64,000 nucleotides of DNA, taken from positions 1-64,000 of the forward strand of contig CAYQVH010000002.1 in assembly GCA_964420975.1 (NCBI GenBank). Reading direction: 5' to 3'. Below the pieces are notes generated by a model. That model was not told the origin of the DNA and did not search any database. It saw only the letters and a list, made by a program, of their open reading frames with translations. Positions 22,933-34,100 of the stretch are shown here, piece by piece. Each line of letters begins with the position of its first letter. Position 1 is the first letter of the stretch. Source of the DNA: Accumulibacter sp964420975. Lineage in GTDB: Bacteria > Pseudomonadota > Gammaproteobacteria > Burkholderiales > Rhodocyclaceae. The position numbers were made by a program, and so were the translations under genes.

Positions 22933-25608
22933 GTGACCGTTCGAAATCTCGACTATCTGTTTCACCCGCGGTCGATTGCCGTGATTGCGGAGCCGGAAGA
23001 AGCCGCACACTACGCTGAAGTCGTGCGGGCCAATTTGTCGGCCGCCGGTTTTCCCGGTGACGTCCGTGTTGCCAGCGCGAAAAAACCCGCATTTTTCCGC
23101 TTGGGCGCCGGCATGCAGATCGACGACCTGCCGCAGGCGCCCGATCTCGCGATCGTCTGTGCGGCGCTCGACCACGTGCCGTCGATCGTCGCGCAACTGG
23201 CGTCGCGCGGCACGAGGGCGGCGATCGTCGGCCCTTGGCGCTGGCACCGGATGACCGGCAGTCAGATTCAGGCGGCGCGCCAGGCGATCCTCGCGGCGGC
23301 GCAGCCGAGCTTGCTGCGCGTGCTCGGGCCGGGCAGCGGTGGCCTCGCGGTTCCGGCGCGCGGTCTGAATGCGAGTGCGAGTCCGGTTCCGATCCGCGCC
23401 GGGAAGATCGCACTGGTCAGTCAATCGACCGCGGTGACGGCGGCGATTCTCGATCACGCCAGCAGCCGTGAGATCGGATTTTCGACCGTCGTACACCTCG
23501 GCACCAGCCTCGACGTCGATCTCGCCGACGTTCTCGACTGGCTGGCGAGCGACCCCGAGACGCGCTCGATCGTCGTGCACTTTGACGCGCTTCCCGACGG
23601 ACGCAAGTTCATGACCGCAGCGCGCGCCGCCGCTCGTCACAAGCCGGTGGTCTGCATTCGCAGTCAGCGCGTTGGCGGTGGGCCACCGACGGCGAGCGAG
23701 GTCGACGACGCTGCGTTGCGCCGCGCCGGCTGGGTACGCATCGAGACGCTGGCCGACGTGTTCGACGCTGTCGAGGCGATGGCGCACGCACGGCCAATGC
23801 TCGGCGAGCGCCTGCTGATCGTCGCCAACGGGCACGGACTTGGGCAGCTTGCCGCCGATACGCTGCTACGCCGCGGGGGGCAACTCGGCGAACTGTCGTC
23901 AGAAGTTTCCAGCCGCCTGCGCGAGCTGCTGCCGACGCGTTCGCGTCCCGCCAACCCGTTGGCGCTGCCGGCCGACGCCGTGCCGGAGACCTGGGGGACG
24001 GCGCTCGAAACCCTGCTTGGCGACTCGGGCAGCGACGCCGTGCTGACGGTCTGTTCGCCGTCGCCGTTCGCGCCCGGTGCTGCGGTGGCGGCGGCGATCT
24101 GCCAGGCGGCGCGCGACAGCGACCGCAACGTCTTCACCTGTTGGGTCGGCGGTAGCGGCATGCGCGACGCGCTGGAGCATGCGGCGAGCGGCGGCTTGTT
24201 CAGCCACCCTTCGCCGGAGCGCGCGGTCGCCGTCTTTCTCGGTGTCCTCAACTATCGGCGCAATCGCCGTCTGCTCCAGCAGACGCCGCCGTCACTGGCG
24301 GAAGACTTCTCCCCGGCGGTTGAGGCGGCACGCATCTTGATCCGTCAGGCGTTGGCTGCCGGTTCGACACGCCTGGTCGGCGCGCCGCTGCGCCACTTGC
24401 TGCACACCTACGGCATCGCTGCGCCGGACCATCCCATCGCCACCCGCATCGACGCCGCCGTCGCGCTCGCCGGCGCACAGGGCTATCCGGTCGATCTTGA
24501 CTTGCAATTGAGCAGCGCGGTCGACTCTTCTCCGCTGGCGAGCGGACTGCGTTCGCCAGCGGAGGTTCGCCTGGCCGTTCGCGCGTTACGCGCTCAGGCC
24601 CGCGCCCGCCATCCCGCGTGCCACATCGGCGGCTACCGCGTGCGACCGAGCGTCGCGCGCAGCGGCGCGCCGCCGCTACGCCTCGGCGTCGCTGAAGATC
24701 CGCGTTTTGGGCCGGTGATTTTTCTCGGCGCCGCTGCCCTGTCGAACCGCCCGGCGGGTGACGCGGTCGTCGCGCTACCGCCGCTCAACCCCTTGCTCGC
24801 CCGCGATCTCGCGCTGCGGAGCGGCTTCGCGCAGGAAGTGTCGAGCGAGCAGCGGGAGCCGCTACTGGCCGCGCTCGGCGATCTTCTCGTCCGTGTGTCG
24901 CAGATGTTGACCGACCTCGACGCGGTCGTCAGTCTCGACCTCGACCCGCTGATGGTCGAAACGTCGGGCGTCGTCGTCCTCGACGGCCGCCTTGACCTCG
25001 CCCACGGCCAGCGCACGCTCGGCTCGCGCCGATTCGCCATCCGCCCCTACCCGAAGGAACTCGAGCGGTCAGTCGACTGGCGTGGTCAACGCATCCTGAT
25101 CCGCCCGCTGCGCCCGGAGGACGAACCGCTGCTCGGCGAACTGCTCAATTCACTGGCTCCCGAAGATTCGCGCATGCGCTTTTTCGACTCGATCCGCAAC
25201 CTGCCGCGCCGCCGCATCGCGCGCTTCACCCAGATCGACTACGATCGCGAGATGGCCCTGCTCGCCGTTGGACGCGACAGCGAAGGCCGCCAAACGGCGC
25301 TCGGCGAAGTGCGTGCCGTTTCCGACCCCGACGGTCGGGTCGCCGACTTTGCCGTCGTCGTCGCTTCGCCGCTCAAAGGGCAGGGTCTCGGCCGTCTGCT
25401 GTTGCAGCAACTGATCGATTACTGCCGTGGTCACGGCGCTGGCGAGCTGCGCGGTGAAACGCTGGCGGGGAATCTGCGCATGCAGCGCCTGGCGGCCGGA
25501 CTCGGCTTCACGATCGCCAGCGGCAGCGATCGCGGCGCGGTCGAACTCCGCCTGCGGCTTGCAGATCCCGTCCGGTCCGCGTCTTCTCTCCGGAGTCGCT
25601 CGCCCTGA
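22933..25608 (+). CDS. Pat/PatZ-type protein lysine acetyltransferase (NDP-forming acyl-CoA synthetase-like plus GNAT)
   Basis: The 891-residue protein has a CoA-binding domain (LFHPRSIAVIAEP, residues 8-20), succinyl-CoA-synthetase-like domains (IALVSQSTAVTAAILDHAS; RLLIVANGHGLGQLAADTLLRRGG), an ATP-grasp-like segment (about 470-700) and a C-terminal GNAT domain (about 728-880) with VASPLKGQGLGRLLLQQLIDYC as its acetyl-CoA loop. Proteins of this plan acetylate and switch off acetyl-CoA synthetase and other enzymes. It starts with GTG. The ATP-grasp part lacks the ordinary synthetase motifs, as expected for a regulatory rather than catalytic domain. It stands alone, followed by a convergent tRNA. 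Confidence 0.88.
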   Translation: MTVRNLDYLFHPRSIAVIAEPEEAAHYAEVVRANLSAAGFPGDVRVASAKKPAFFRLGAGMQIDDLPQAPDLAIVCAALDHVPSIVAQLASRGTRAAIVGPWRWHRMTGSQIQAARQAILAAAQPSLLRVLGPGSGGLAVPARGLNASASPVPIRAGKIALVSQSTAVTAAILDHASSREIGFSTVVHLGTSLDVDLADVLDWLASDPETRSIVVHFDALPDGRKFMTAARAAARHKPVVCIRSQRVGGGPPTASEVDDAALRRAGWVRIETLADVFDAVEAMAHARPMLGERLLIVANGHGLGQLAADTLLRRGGQLGELSSEVSSRLRELLPTRSRPANPLALPADAVPETWGTALETLLGDSGSDAVLTVCSPSPFAPGAAVAAAICQAARDSDRNVFTCWVGGSGMRDALEHAASGGLFSHPSPERAVAVFLGVLNYRRNRRLLQQTPPSLAEDFSPAVEAARILIRQALAAGSTRLVGAPLRHLLHTYGIAAPDHPIATRIDAAVALAGAQGYPVDLDLQLSSAVDSSPLASGLRSPAEVRLAVRALRAQARARHPACHIGGYRVRPSVARSGAPPLRLGVAEDPRFGPVIFLGAAALSNRPAGDAVVALPPLNPLLARDLALRSGFAQEVSSEQREPLLAALGDLLVRVSQMLTDLDAVVSLDLDPLMVETSGVVVLDGRLDLAHGQRTLGSRRFAIRPYPKELERSVDWRGQRILIRPLRPEDEPLLGELLNSLAPEDSRMRFFDSIRNLPRRRIARFTQIDYDREMALLAVGRDSEGRQTALGEVRAVSDPDGRVADFAVVVASPLKGQGLGRLLLQQLIDYCRGHGAGELRGETLAGNLRMQRLAAGLGFTIASGSDRGAVELRLRLADPVRSASSLRSRSP

Positions 25609-25629
25609 CCCGGCGCCGACGGGCGTCCG

Positions 25630-25701
25630 TCCCCTCGACAGGAATCGAACCTGTATCTCACGCTTAGGAGGCGCGTGCACTGTCCATTGTGCTACGAGGA
25701 G
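25630..25701 (-). tRNA. tRNA-Arg (anticodon CCU)
   Basis: On the minus strand the cloverleaf is complete: acceptor CTCCTCG with CGAGGGG (one T-G wobble), D arm GCAC/GTGC, anticodon stem CGCGC/GCGTG with loop CTCCTAA (anticodon CCT), and T arm ACAGG-TTCGATT-CCTGT. Discriminator is A25630; CCA is not encoded. It reads the rare Arg codon AGG. Confidence 0.95.
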
Positions 25702-25822
25702 GGGGGCCGTATTGTAGCGACTGCCCTGGAAATGTGCCATGCGCGTTGCGTGCTTTCCGGGCGGCGGTCGGTGGCGTCGACCGCGGCGGCGTTTTCCCTT
25801 TTTCCAAACTCCAGGAGGACCG

Positions 25823-27715
<1,893 letters not shown>

Positions 27716-27851
27716 GGACCGCCGCGGGCGACCTTGCACCGGCTGACGGCGAGCGTATGATTGACCGATGATTGCCAACTTCGTCACAGTCGTCCTTGAT
27801 TTAAGCGGCGGTTTTGTTGACTTTGTTCACTGCCTGAACTAGGTTCTGCTG

Positions 27852-28307
27852 ATGAATTCCACTCGCCGACTTGCGAAAACGGGCTTCACTCTGATCGAGC
27901 TGATGGTCGTCGTCGCCATCCTGGCGATCCTGATGGCCATCGCGATTCCGAACTACAACGACTACTTGCGACGCGGGTATCGCGCCGCCGGACAACAGTT
28001 TCTGCTCGACGTCGCGCAGCGCCAGGAACAGTACTTGCTTGATAATCGTCAGTATGCAACTGCTCTCGGCCCGGGTGTGGGCGGTCTAGGCATGACGATG
28101 CCGGCCGACGTTGGCACCTACTACAACGCGCCGGACTTTACCGGCGTCAATAACGCCGCCACGCCACCCTTATTCGTCCTCTTCATGACGCCCCGCGCCG
28201 GGACGATGGCAACCGACGGAAATCTCGTCGTCAACAATACGGCGCAGAAGTGGCGCGACGTCGACGGTGACAACGTTTACACCTCCGGCACCGACAAGGC
28301 ATGGTAG
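27852..28307 (+). CDS. pilE: Type IV pilin-like protein (PilE/minor pilin)
   Basis: The 151-residue prepilin has a short basic leader and a PilD cleavage site, KTG|FTLIELMVVVAILAIL, with Glu at +5 of the mature chain, followed by the pilin N-terminal helix. The C-terminal part ends in a charged strand (WRDVDGDNVY). It is the first gene of the minor pilin operon and overlaps fimT by 7 bp. It may prime pilus assembly as PilE of Pseudomonas does; whether it is the main pilin cannot be told. Confidence 0.88.
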   Translation: MNSTRRLAKTGFTLIELMVVVAILAILMAIAIPNYNDYLRRGYRAAGQQFLLDVAQRQEQYLLDNRQYATALGPGVGGLGMTMPADVGTYYNAPDFTGVNNAATPPLFVLFMTPRAGTMATDGNLVVNNTAQKWRDVDGDNVYTSGTDKAW

Positions 28308-28897
28308 CGTGCGGCCACCGCCGGCGGAATCGAGGGGTCAGCCTGATCGAGCTGCTGGTGGTGATCGTCATTTTGGGAATACTGCTGCGGATGGCGTGGC
28401 TTCCATTTCAGGAATTGCTCGAAAACCAGCGTCTGCGGACCGTCGCTTCGGATCTCGCGGCCGATCTCGCGTTGGCACGCTCCGAGGCGATCAAGCGCAG
28501 TAGCCGGGTGGGCATCGCGCGCACCACGGGCGACTGGGCCGGCGGCTGGGTCGTTTTTGACGACGTCGACCGTGACGGCACCTTCGATCCCGAGACGGAC
28601 GGTGACGGCTTGTGCGAAGCCGGTGAAGAGTGCGTTCTCCTGTCGCGTCCGGCGCTCGGGGCGACGGTCAAGGTGTGTACCACGGGCGTTGGCGGAGGGG
28701 GCGTGGCGGGGGATGCCCTCACGTTTGGTCCGGACGGCGCCGTGCGCGCGTTCGACGCCGGCGCCGCTGCGCCCGCGGTGGTGGGCATGGCGATCAGTTC
28801 GACACTGGCGTCGCCGGGCATTGTCCCGCGGCGGATCGAGTTCAGTCCCGGCGGTCGCGTCGCCGTCGTCAATACGGGCGTCACCGCCTGTCCCTGA
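28301..28897 (+). CDS. fimT: Minor pilin FimT/FimU (GspH family)
   Basis: The 198-residue protein has the prepilin site RNRG|VSLIELLVVIVILGIL and then the GspH/FimT domain, with the characteristic LRTVASDLAADLALARSEAIKR. DRDGTFDPETDGDG resembles a calcium-binding loop. FimT-type minor pilins form the pilus tip complex, and in some species bind DNA during uptake. The start overlaps the end of the preceding gene. Confidence 0.87.
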   Translation: MVACGHRRRNRGVSLIELLVVIVILGILLRMAWLPFQELLENQRLRTVASDLAADLALARSEAIKRSSRVGIARTTGDWAGGWVVFDDVDRDGTFDPETDGDGLCEAGEECVLLSRPALGATVKVCTTGVGGGGVAGDALTFGPDGAVRAFDAGAAAPAVVGMAISSTLASPGIVPRRIEFSPGGRVAVVNTGVTACP

Positions 28898-28907
28898 GGA
28901 GGCCACG

Positions 28908-29543
28908 GTGTTCTCCGTTCGCCACGACTCGCGCGGCTTCACCCTGGTCGAGGTACTCGTTTCGCTGTTGATCCTGCTCATCGGACTGCTGGGGATTGCA
29001 GCGATGATGCTCAAGGGGCAGCGAGCGTCGTTCGAGGCGTATCAGCGGCAACAGGCACTGGCGATGGCACAGGAGATGGCCGAGAAGCTGCGCAGCAATC
29101 CAGGCGGGTCCTTGTCGTACGTCACCGGCACCGCTGATGGGCCCAACATGCCGGGGCGGGGCGGCCTGTTTGCGGTGTACGAGTCTGCGGCTGCCGCGGC
29201 CGATAAGTGTCTGGATCCGGCGGTTCCCTGCGACGCAACGAAGACGGCGCAGGTCCATCTGGCGACTTGGGATGGCGTCCTGCTCGGTGCTGCGGAGACC
29301 AAAGACACGGCGGCCAATCGCATTGGTGGCATCATCGGGGCTCTCGGCTGCATCGAGCAACCCGACTTGGCGCAGCCGGTCTTCTGGGTTAGCGTCACTT
29401 GGCAGGGCGAGAGTGATACGGTCGCTCCACCGGCCACGGCCTCGACCTGCGGCTTGGGTCAGTACGGGACCGACGCCCGTCGCCGTCTGGTCACCTTGAC
29501 CGTGGCGACCTGTCCTCTGGCTGCCGGCGGAGGCTGCGCGTGA
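28908..29543 (+). CDS. pilV: Minor pilin PilV
   Basis: The 211-residue protein has prepilin site DSRG|FTLVEVLVSLLILLIGLLGIAAM, the typical PilV signature, followed by LALAMAQEMAEKLRSNP. It starts with GTG at 28908, preceded by GAGGAGG 6 bp upstream; the earlier in-frame region belongs to fimT in another frame. It overlaps pilW by 4 bp and belongs to the tip complex of PilV, PilW, PilX and PilY1. Confidence 0.87.
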   Translation: MFSVRHDSRGFTLVEVLVSLLILLIGLLGIAAMMLKGQRASFEAYQRQQALAMAQEMAEKLRSNPGGSLSYVTGTADGPNMPGRGGLFAVYESAAAAADKCLDPAVPCDATKTAQVHLATWDGVLLGAAETKDTAANRIGGIIGALGCIEQPDLAQPVFWVSVTWQGESDTVAPPATASTCGLGQYGTDARRRLVTLTVATCPLAAGGGCA

Positions 29544-30652
29544 CCCGGCTCGTGACAGACTCCAGGTCTCCGGTCGTGCGGCGGCAGCGCGGCCTGACGC
29601 TGGTCGAGGTCATGGTCGCGATGACCATCGGCATCATTTTGCTGCTCGCTCTGGGAACGCTCTTTGCCAATTCGACGCGAGTGTTCAAGGCGAACGACGA
29701 TTTCTCGCGTATGCAGGAAAACGGCGCTTACGCGCTCAACGCTCTCGGCGAAGATATCCGGCAGGCCGGGTTTTTCGGACGAATCTCCGATGTCGAGATT
29801 AGCGTACCGACTGCGGCAACCATTGTGCGCGACTATGGTACGTGCGGAGCGGAAACTGCGTGGGTAACCAATTTTCGTCAGCCGCTGGTGGGCTTCGTCG
29901 AGGGTCTGACGACGACTGCCCCGGATGCGTCGATGCCCTGCGTGACCGCGGCAAACCTGATCGTCAGCGCGGTGGATAGACCGAGTCACCTAATCGTGCT
30001 GCGCGGCGCCAGCGGCACGCAAGTCGCCTCTGCGGCGCTGGATCCGAACACACTTTACGTGCAGTCTGATCCCGGTCGCGGTACGATTTTTTTGGGCAGC
30101 GAGTACGCGTCACTTTCTGCGTCGGACAAGCGCACGATCAGCGGTGGAGCCGAGGCTCCCATCTACGCCTATCAGGCCAAGGCGTATTATCTGCGGCCTT
30201 GTAGCCGCCCGTCGGGAAGCGGGAGCCTCGTTTGCCAAGCGAGTGACGACGATGCTCAGCCGATACCGACCCTGGTTCGCCAGGAGTTGGTGGGGGCGAC
30301 GCTCGCCGAACGCACGGTTGCCGAAGGTGTCGAGGCGATGAACATCTTCTACGGGATCGATAGTGACGCCAATGGCGTGCCAAATTACTACACGAACACG
30401 CCGCTGGCCGTCGACTTCGCCAGGGTCGTCGCGGTCCGCGTGTCGATACTGGTCCGTTCGCCGAGGCCGACCAACGGTTACGACGACAGCAGTCGGAGTT
30501 ATGACCTCGACGGTAACGGTATCAACGAGCTCAACTGTGCGGCCGACGGACTGCCGTGTAACTATCACCGGCACGTGTTCACTCAGACGTTCCAGGTGCG
30601 CAACATTGCGCAGAGACTGGAGTCGTCACCCTCTTTGATCCGGTCGCCATGA
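29540..30652 (+). CDS. pilW: Minor pilin PilW
   Basis: The 370-residue protein has prepilin site RRQRG|LTLVEVMVAMTIGIILLLAL, then the PilW segment NGAYALNALGEDIRQAGFFG. Length is normal for PilW. It starts with GTG overlapping the pilV stop and overlaps pilX by ATGA, indicating tight coupling. It helps connect the pilus tip to PilY1. Confidence 0.87.
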   Translation: MTRLVTDSRSPVVRRQRGLTLVEVMVAMTIGIILLLALGTLFANSTRVFKANDDFSRMQENGAYALNALGEDIRQAGFFGRISDVEISVPTAATIVRDYGTCGAETAWVTNFRQPLVGFVEGLTTTAPDASMPCVTAANLIVSAVDRPSHLIVLRGASGTQVASAALDPNTLYVQSDPGRGTIFLGSEYASLSASDKRTISGGAEAPIYAYQAKAYYLRPCSRPSGSGSLVCQASDDDAQPIPTLVRQELVGATLAERTVAEGVEAMNIFYGIDSDANGVPNYYTNTPLAVDFARVVAVRVSILVRSPRPTNGYDDSSRSYDLDGNGINELNCAADGLPCNYHRHVFTQTFQVRNIAQRLESSPSLIRSP

Positions 30653-31137
30653 GGACGAAAATGGTTCGTCTACAAGCGGGTGTCGTGCTCGTCACCAGCC
30701 TGATCATGCTGGTAGTTATGACCTTGCTGGTCGTCTCGCTGGTGCGCAGCAACGTCATCGAGCTGAAGATCGGTGGCGCGACGCAGGTGACGGCGCAGAA
30801 TCTGGCCAATGCCGAGGCCGCTGTCTGGGCATTCATGAACGCACCGGCTAATCGGGGCAAGTTTTATCCCGGGTCTCCCTTGGTCGTCAATCTCAGTACC
30901 GAGTACGATTTTTCCAGCCCGACGTTTGCGCACTTGTCGAATGTCACGTTGGCGGCGACCGAAATGTACTGCACGCAGTATTCCGGGGTTGGTTCCGGTA
31001 ATGAATCAAACCCCTTGAAGGCGCCTCAAGTGGTCTACTTTGATGTTCGGCTCGATTCACGCGATCCCGTGTTTTTTGGACGAACGCTCGTGCACCAGGG
31101 AGTGCGAGCCTTGCTGACGCCGCTGAGTTGCTCCTGA
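30649..31137 (+). CDS. pilX: Minor pilin PilX
   Basis: The 162-residue product carries RLQAGVVLVTSLIMLVVMTLLVVSLVRSN, the PilX-type N terminus without the usual Glu at +5, then LKIGGATQVTAQNLANAEAAVW. It is the fifth pilin-like gene of the operon and lies 34 bp before pilY1. Two Cys near the C terminus may form a disulphide. Confidence 0.85.
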   Translation: MRTKMVRLQAGVVLVTSLIMLVVMTLLVVSLVRSNVIELKIGGATQVTAQNLANAEAAVWAFMNAPANRGKFYPGSPLVVNLSTEYDFSSPTFAHLSNVTLAATEMYCTQYSGVGSGNESNPLKAPQVVYFDVRLDSRDPVFFGRTLVHQGVRALLTPLSCS

Positions 31138-31171
31138 GACTGTCCCCTTCGACCTGAAGCGAGGCCTGACG

Positions 31172-34100
31172 ATGATGCCCAACCACCTCATGCCGAGCAG
31201 CGTTTGCCGCCTCTGGCGTCGCCGCGTCTCCTGGATTGTGATCGCTTCCCTGGTGAATCCGGCATCGCTCATCCCGCTCTCGTTGTATTCCTCGGTCGCC
31301 TCGGCGCGCGATACAGATATCTACTTGTCAACAACCTACGCTGGCAGCACCGCCGAACCAGCGATTCTGCTCGTTCTCGACACCTCCGACTCGATGAACG
31401 TGGCCGAAGGGTGGCGCGAGTATCCGGGCGCCTATGACTCGCACGTCGAATACCTCTGGAACGACATCGGGATCATCAGCAACAGCGAAATACCGGCGGC
31501 GAGTGCGACGCAGATCACGACTGCCGCTGCGCCCGTATTGACCAAGTATGGTTCCTGGGCGGGAGCGACTCTGGCCGAACGGCAGGCGTTGTGGACTGCC
31601 GCCAAGAATTACGCCAACGCGACGGAGGCCGGCGATCCCGGGGCGCGCAATACCTACCGCAATTACAACAACGCCAACTGGATCCATTGGTTGCCGGCGG
31701 GAACCGCCGAGAGCGATACCCGCCTCTGGTCGAACGCTTTTAACCGCTGGGCGGGCGGTGTGCAGCAGAGCAGCTTTCCGGCGCAGGTGCGTGGTGGCGT
31801 CGATTATGGATCGGCGAGCGATTTTCGCTCTTTCAACAAGTGTAACGATTCACTCGACAAGCTATTGCCGTCGACCGTCATTGCGCCGACAAGCTATTCA
31901 CGCAATACCGGCAAGTACCTGAATCAGGAGTGGCAGCGCTGGGAACGCTATCTCAACCTGACCAACGGCCGGTTGACCAACGGCGACACAACGTATCCGA
32001 CGACGCTCGGCGCGACGCAGTTTCCCAGTTCGAGTGCGACCGTGGCCATTCAGACCGGAAGTGTGGTTGGCTCGATCGGCAGCAACATTCGGGCGCGCAC
32101 CGAGTTTCTCGGCACGGCGGGTGGCGTTGCGCCTTTTCCGGTGCGCGACAGCTATCCCCGTTTCTCGAGCACGCTGAGTTCGATCTTTGGCAGCGTTACG
32201 GATATTGGCGACCAGGGGCAACCGATCCGGACACAGGAGACCGGCTCGCGAGCTGGGTGGACGCAGCTCAAGGCGGACCTGGGCGGCTTCAATTTTCAGA
32301 GCTACGTCAATGGTCTCAACTCGACGCAGCTGGTCAACGTTCTCGGTCTGTATGGCATCACCGCTACGACGACGACCGCCAAGCATTTGGCGTGGAAGGG
32401 TAATCGCGACACTTCCGGCACCCCGTTTGGCAGCGTGATGGGAACCCCGGCGTATTACGACCATCCGGGCTCACTGCTACGACTTCCGGCCGGCGTGGCG
32501 ACGACGACGACTCTGTGTACGCGGACGTGTACGCTCGACGCGGATCCCGGTGTCGCCGGGAATCAGGGCGTTTTTTCGGCACATGATTCGGGGTCGCCGC
32601 CGAAGGACGGTGACAACGTAACGAAGTACTGGATCAAGTCGGGGGGCACGTGTGTCAGCACCGGAACCAGTGGCAGCGATTGCAGCACTGCGCCCGCTGC
32701 CTGCGCCGCTCCGTCCGTTAACAACAGCTATAAGACGATCAACAACACGGGATGCGCTTGGTCAGGCCGTAGCTCGGTTGTTGTCGAAGGCGTCGGAACG
32801 TACTACTACGGAGGTACCTGCAGTGGTTCGTGCCGGGGCCAGGAATTCCTGCTCGGGAGTAGTGATTGCCCATCGGGCGCGACGAGCTCCAACTACTGCA
32901 ACGAAACGCTGCCGGACTTGACGATCGGTAGCACGGTTTACCCGAATGCCGGCCTTGGCGCCGGCGATGGGTCGTCGACGGGTTGTGCAAATAAGGCAGA
33001 CACGACGACGACCTGTGACGTGCGCGAGGGCTTTGCCGGCTGTCGCTATCTCGACACGGCGACTCCCTGCGTCAACACGACCGTGACGACGACCAGCTCG
33101 GTCGGCAATAACGATTACACCGTCTATCCGATGGCGGCCAAGGTCGATTATCTGGAACACGATTGCAAGGCCGACAACGGTACCGCCGGCAACCCCGGCA
33201 ACGGTTATCTGACGATCGCTGGCGACCGCACCTTTGGCACGGCGTGGAACTCGACCAACTCGTCTTCGGGTACGACAGCAGCCTACACGCCGGTTAATCC
33301 GGCGGCGACGTACCCGGCGGTCGACATGTACTCGGTGAACTACCTCAACTGGAAGTATGGACCGAAAGGCCCGAGCGGAGCTCCGATCGGCCGCAAGACG
33401 CGGTTGCAGATCGCCAAGGATGCGTTGACCGATCTGGTGGCAGTCACCGACGGTGTCCGTTTCGGACTGATGGTCTATAACAAGATGCCGAATGACCTGA
33501 CAACCAAGCTTACCCAAGGCAGTCAGGGGGGCAACATTACTTACGCCATCCGCCGCATGGGCGTCAGCTCAGCCGATTCGGATTATCCGAATCGGACGAC
33601 ACTGACGACGGCGATCAATGGCGTCGTCGGCACCGGTACGACACCGCTGACTGAAGTGATCTACGAGGCGTATCGCTACTTCCGCGGTGAGTCCCCGGTT
33701 TTCGGCACGGACGCGACAGCGGCGGTCGGCGGCGGTGCCGTTTCTGCCGGGCGTGACACGACGGCGGTCGGATCCGACGGCAAGTACGTGTCACCGATGA
33801 TGAGCAATCCGAACAGCACGGACCCGGCGAAGTGTCAGAAGAACTACATCGTGCTGGTATCGGACGGCGGACCCGAGAACGACAATCAGGCGGATACGGC
33901 GGTCCAGGCGTTGATTCAAGGTCCTCCGTTCCTGGCAGCGACGGTCAGTACCCAGCAGGCAACGCCAAGCTTGCAGTTTGAAGACGCCGGGGGCGTTCCT
34001 TATGGGCCTACCGACATCGCTTACAGTTCCAATTATGTCTGGCTGGATGAACTGACGTACTTCATGGCCAACGCCGACATGTCGCCGGGTGGTGGCTCGA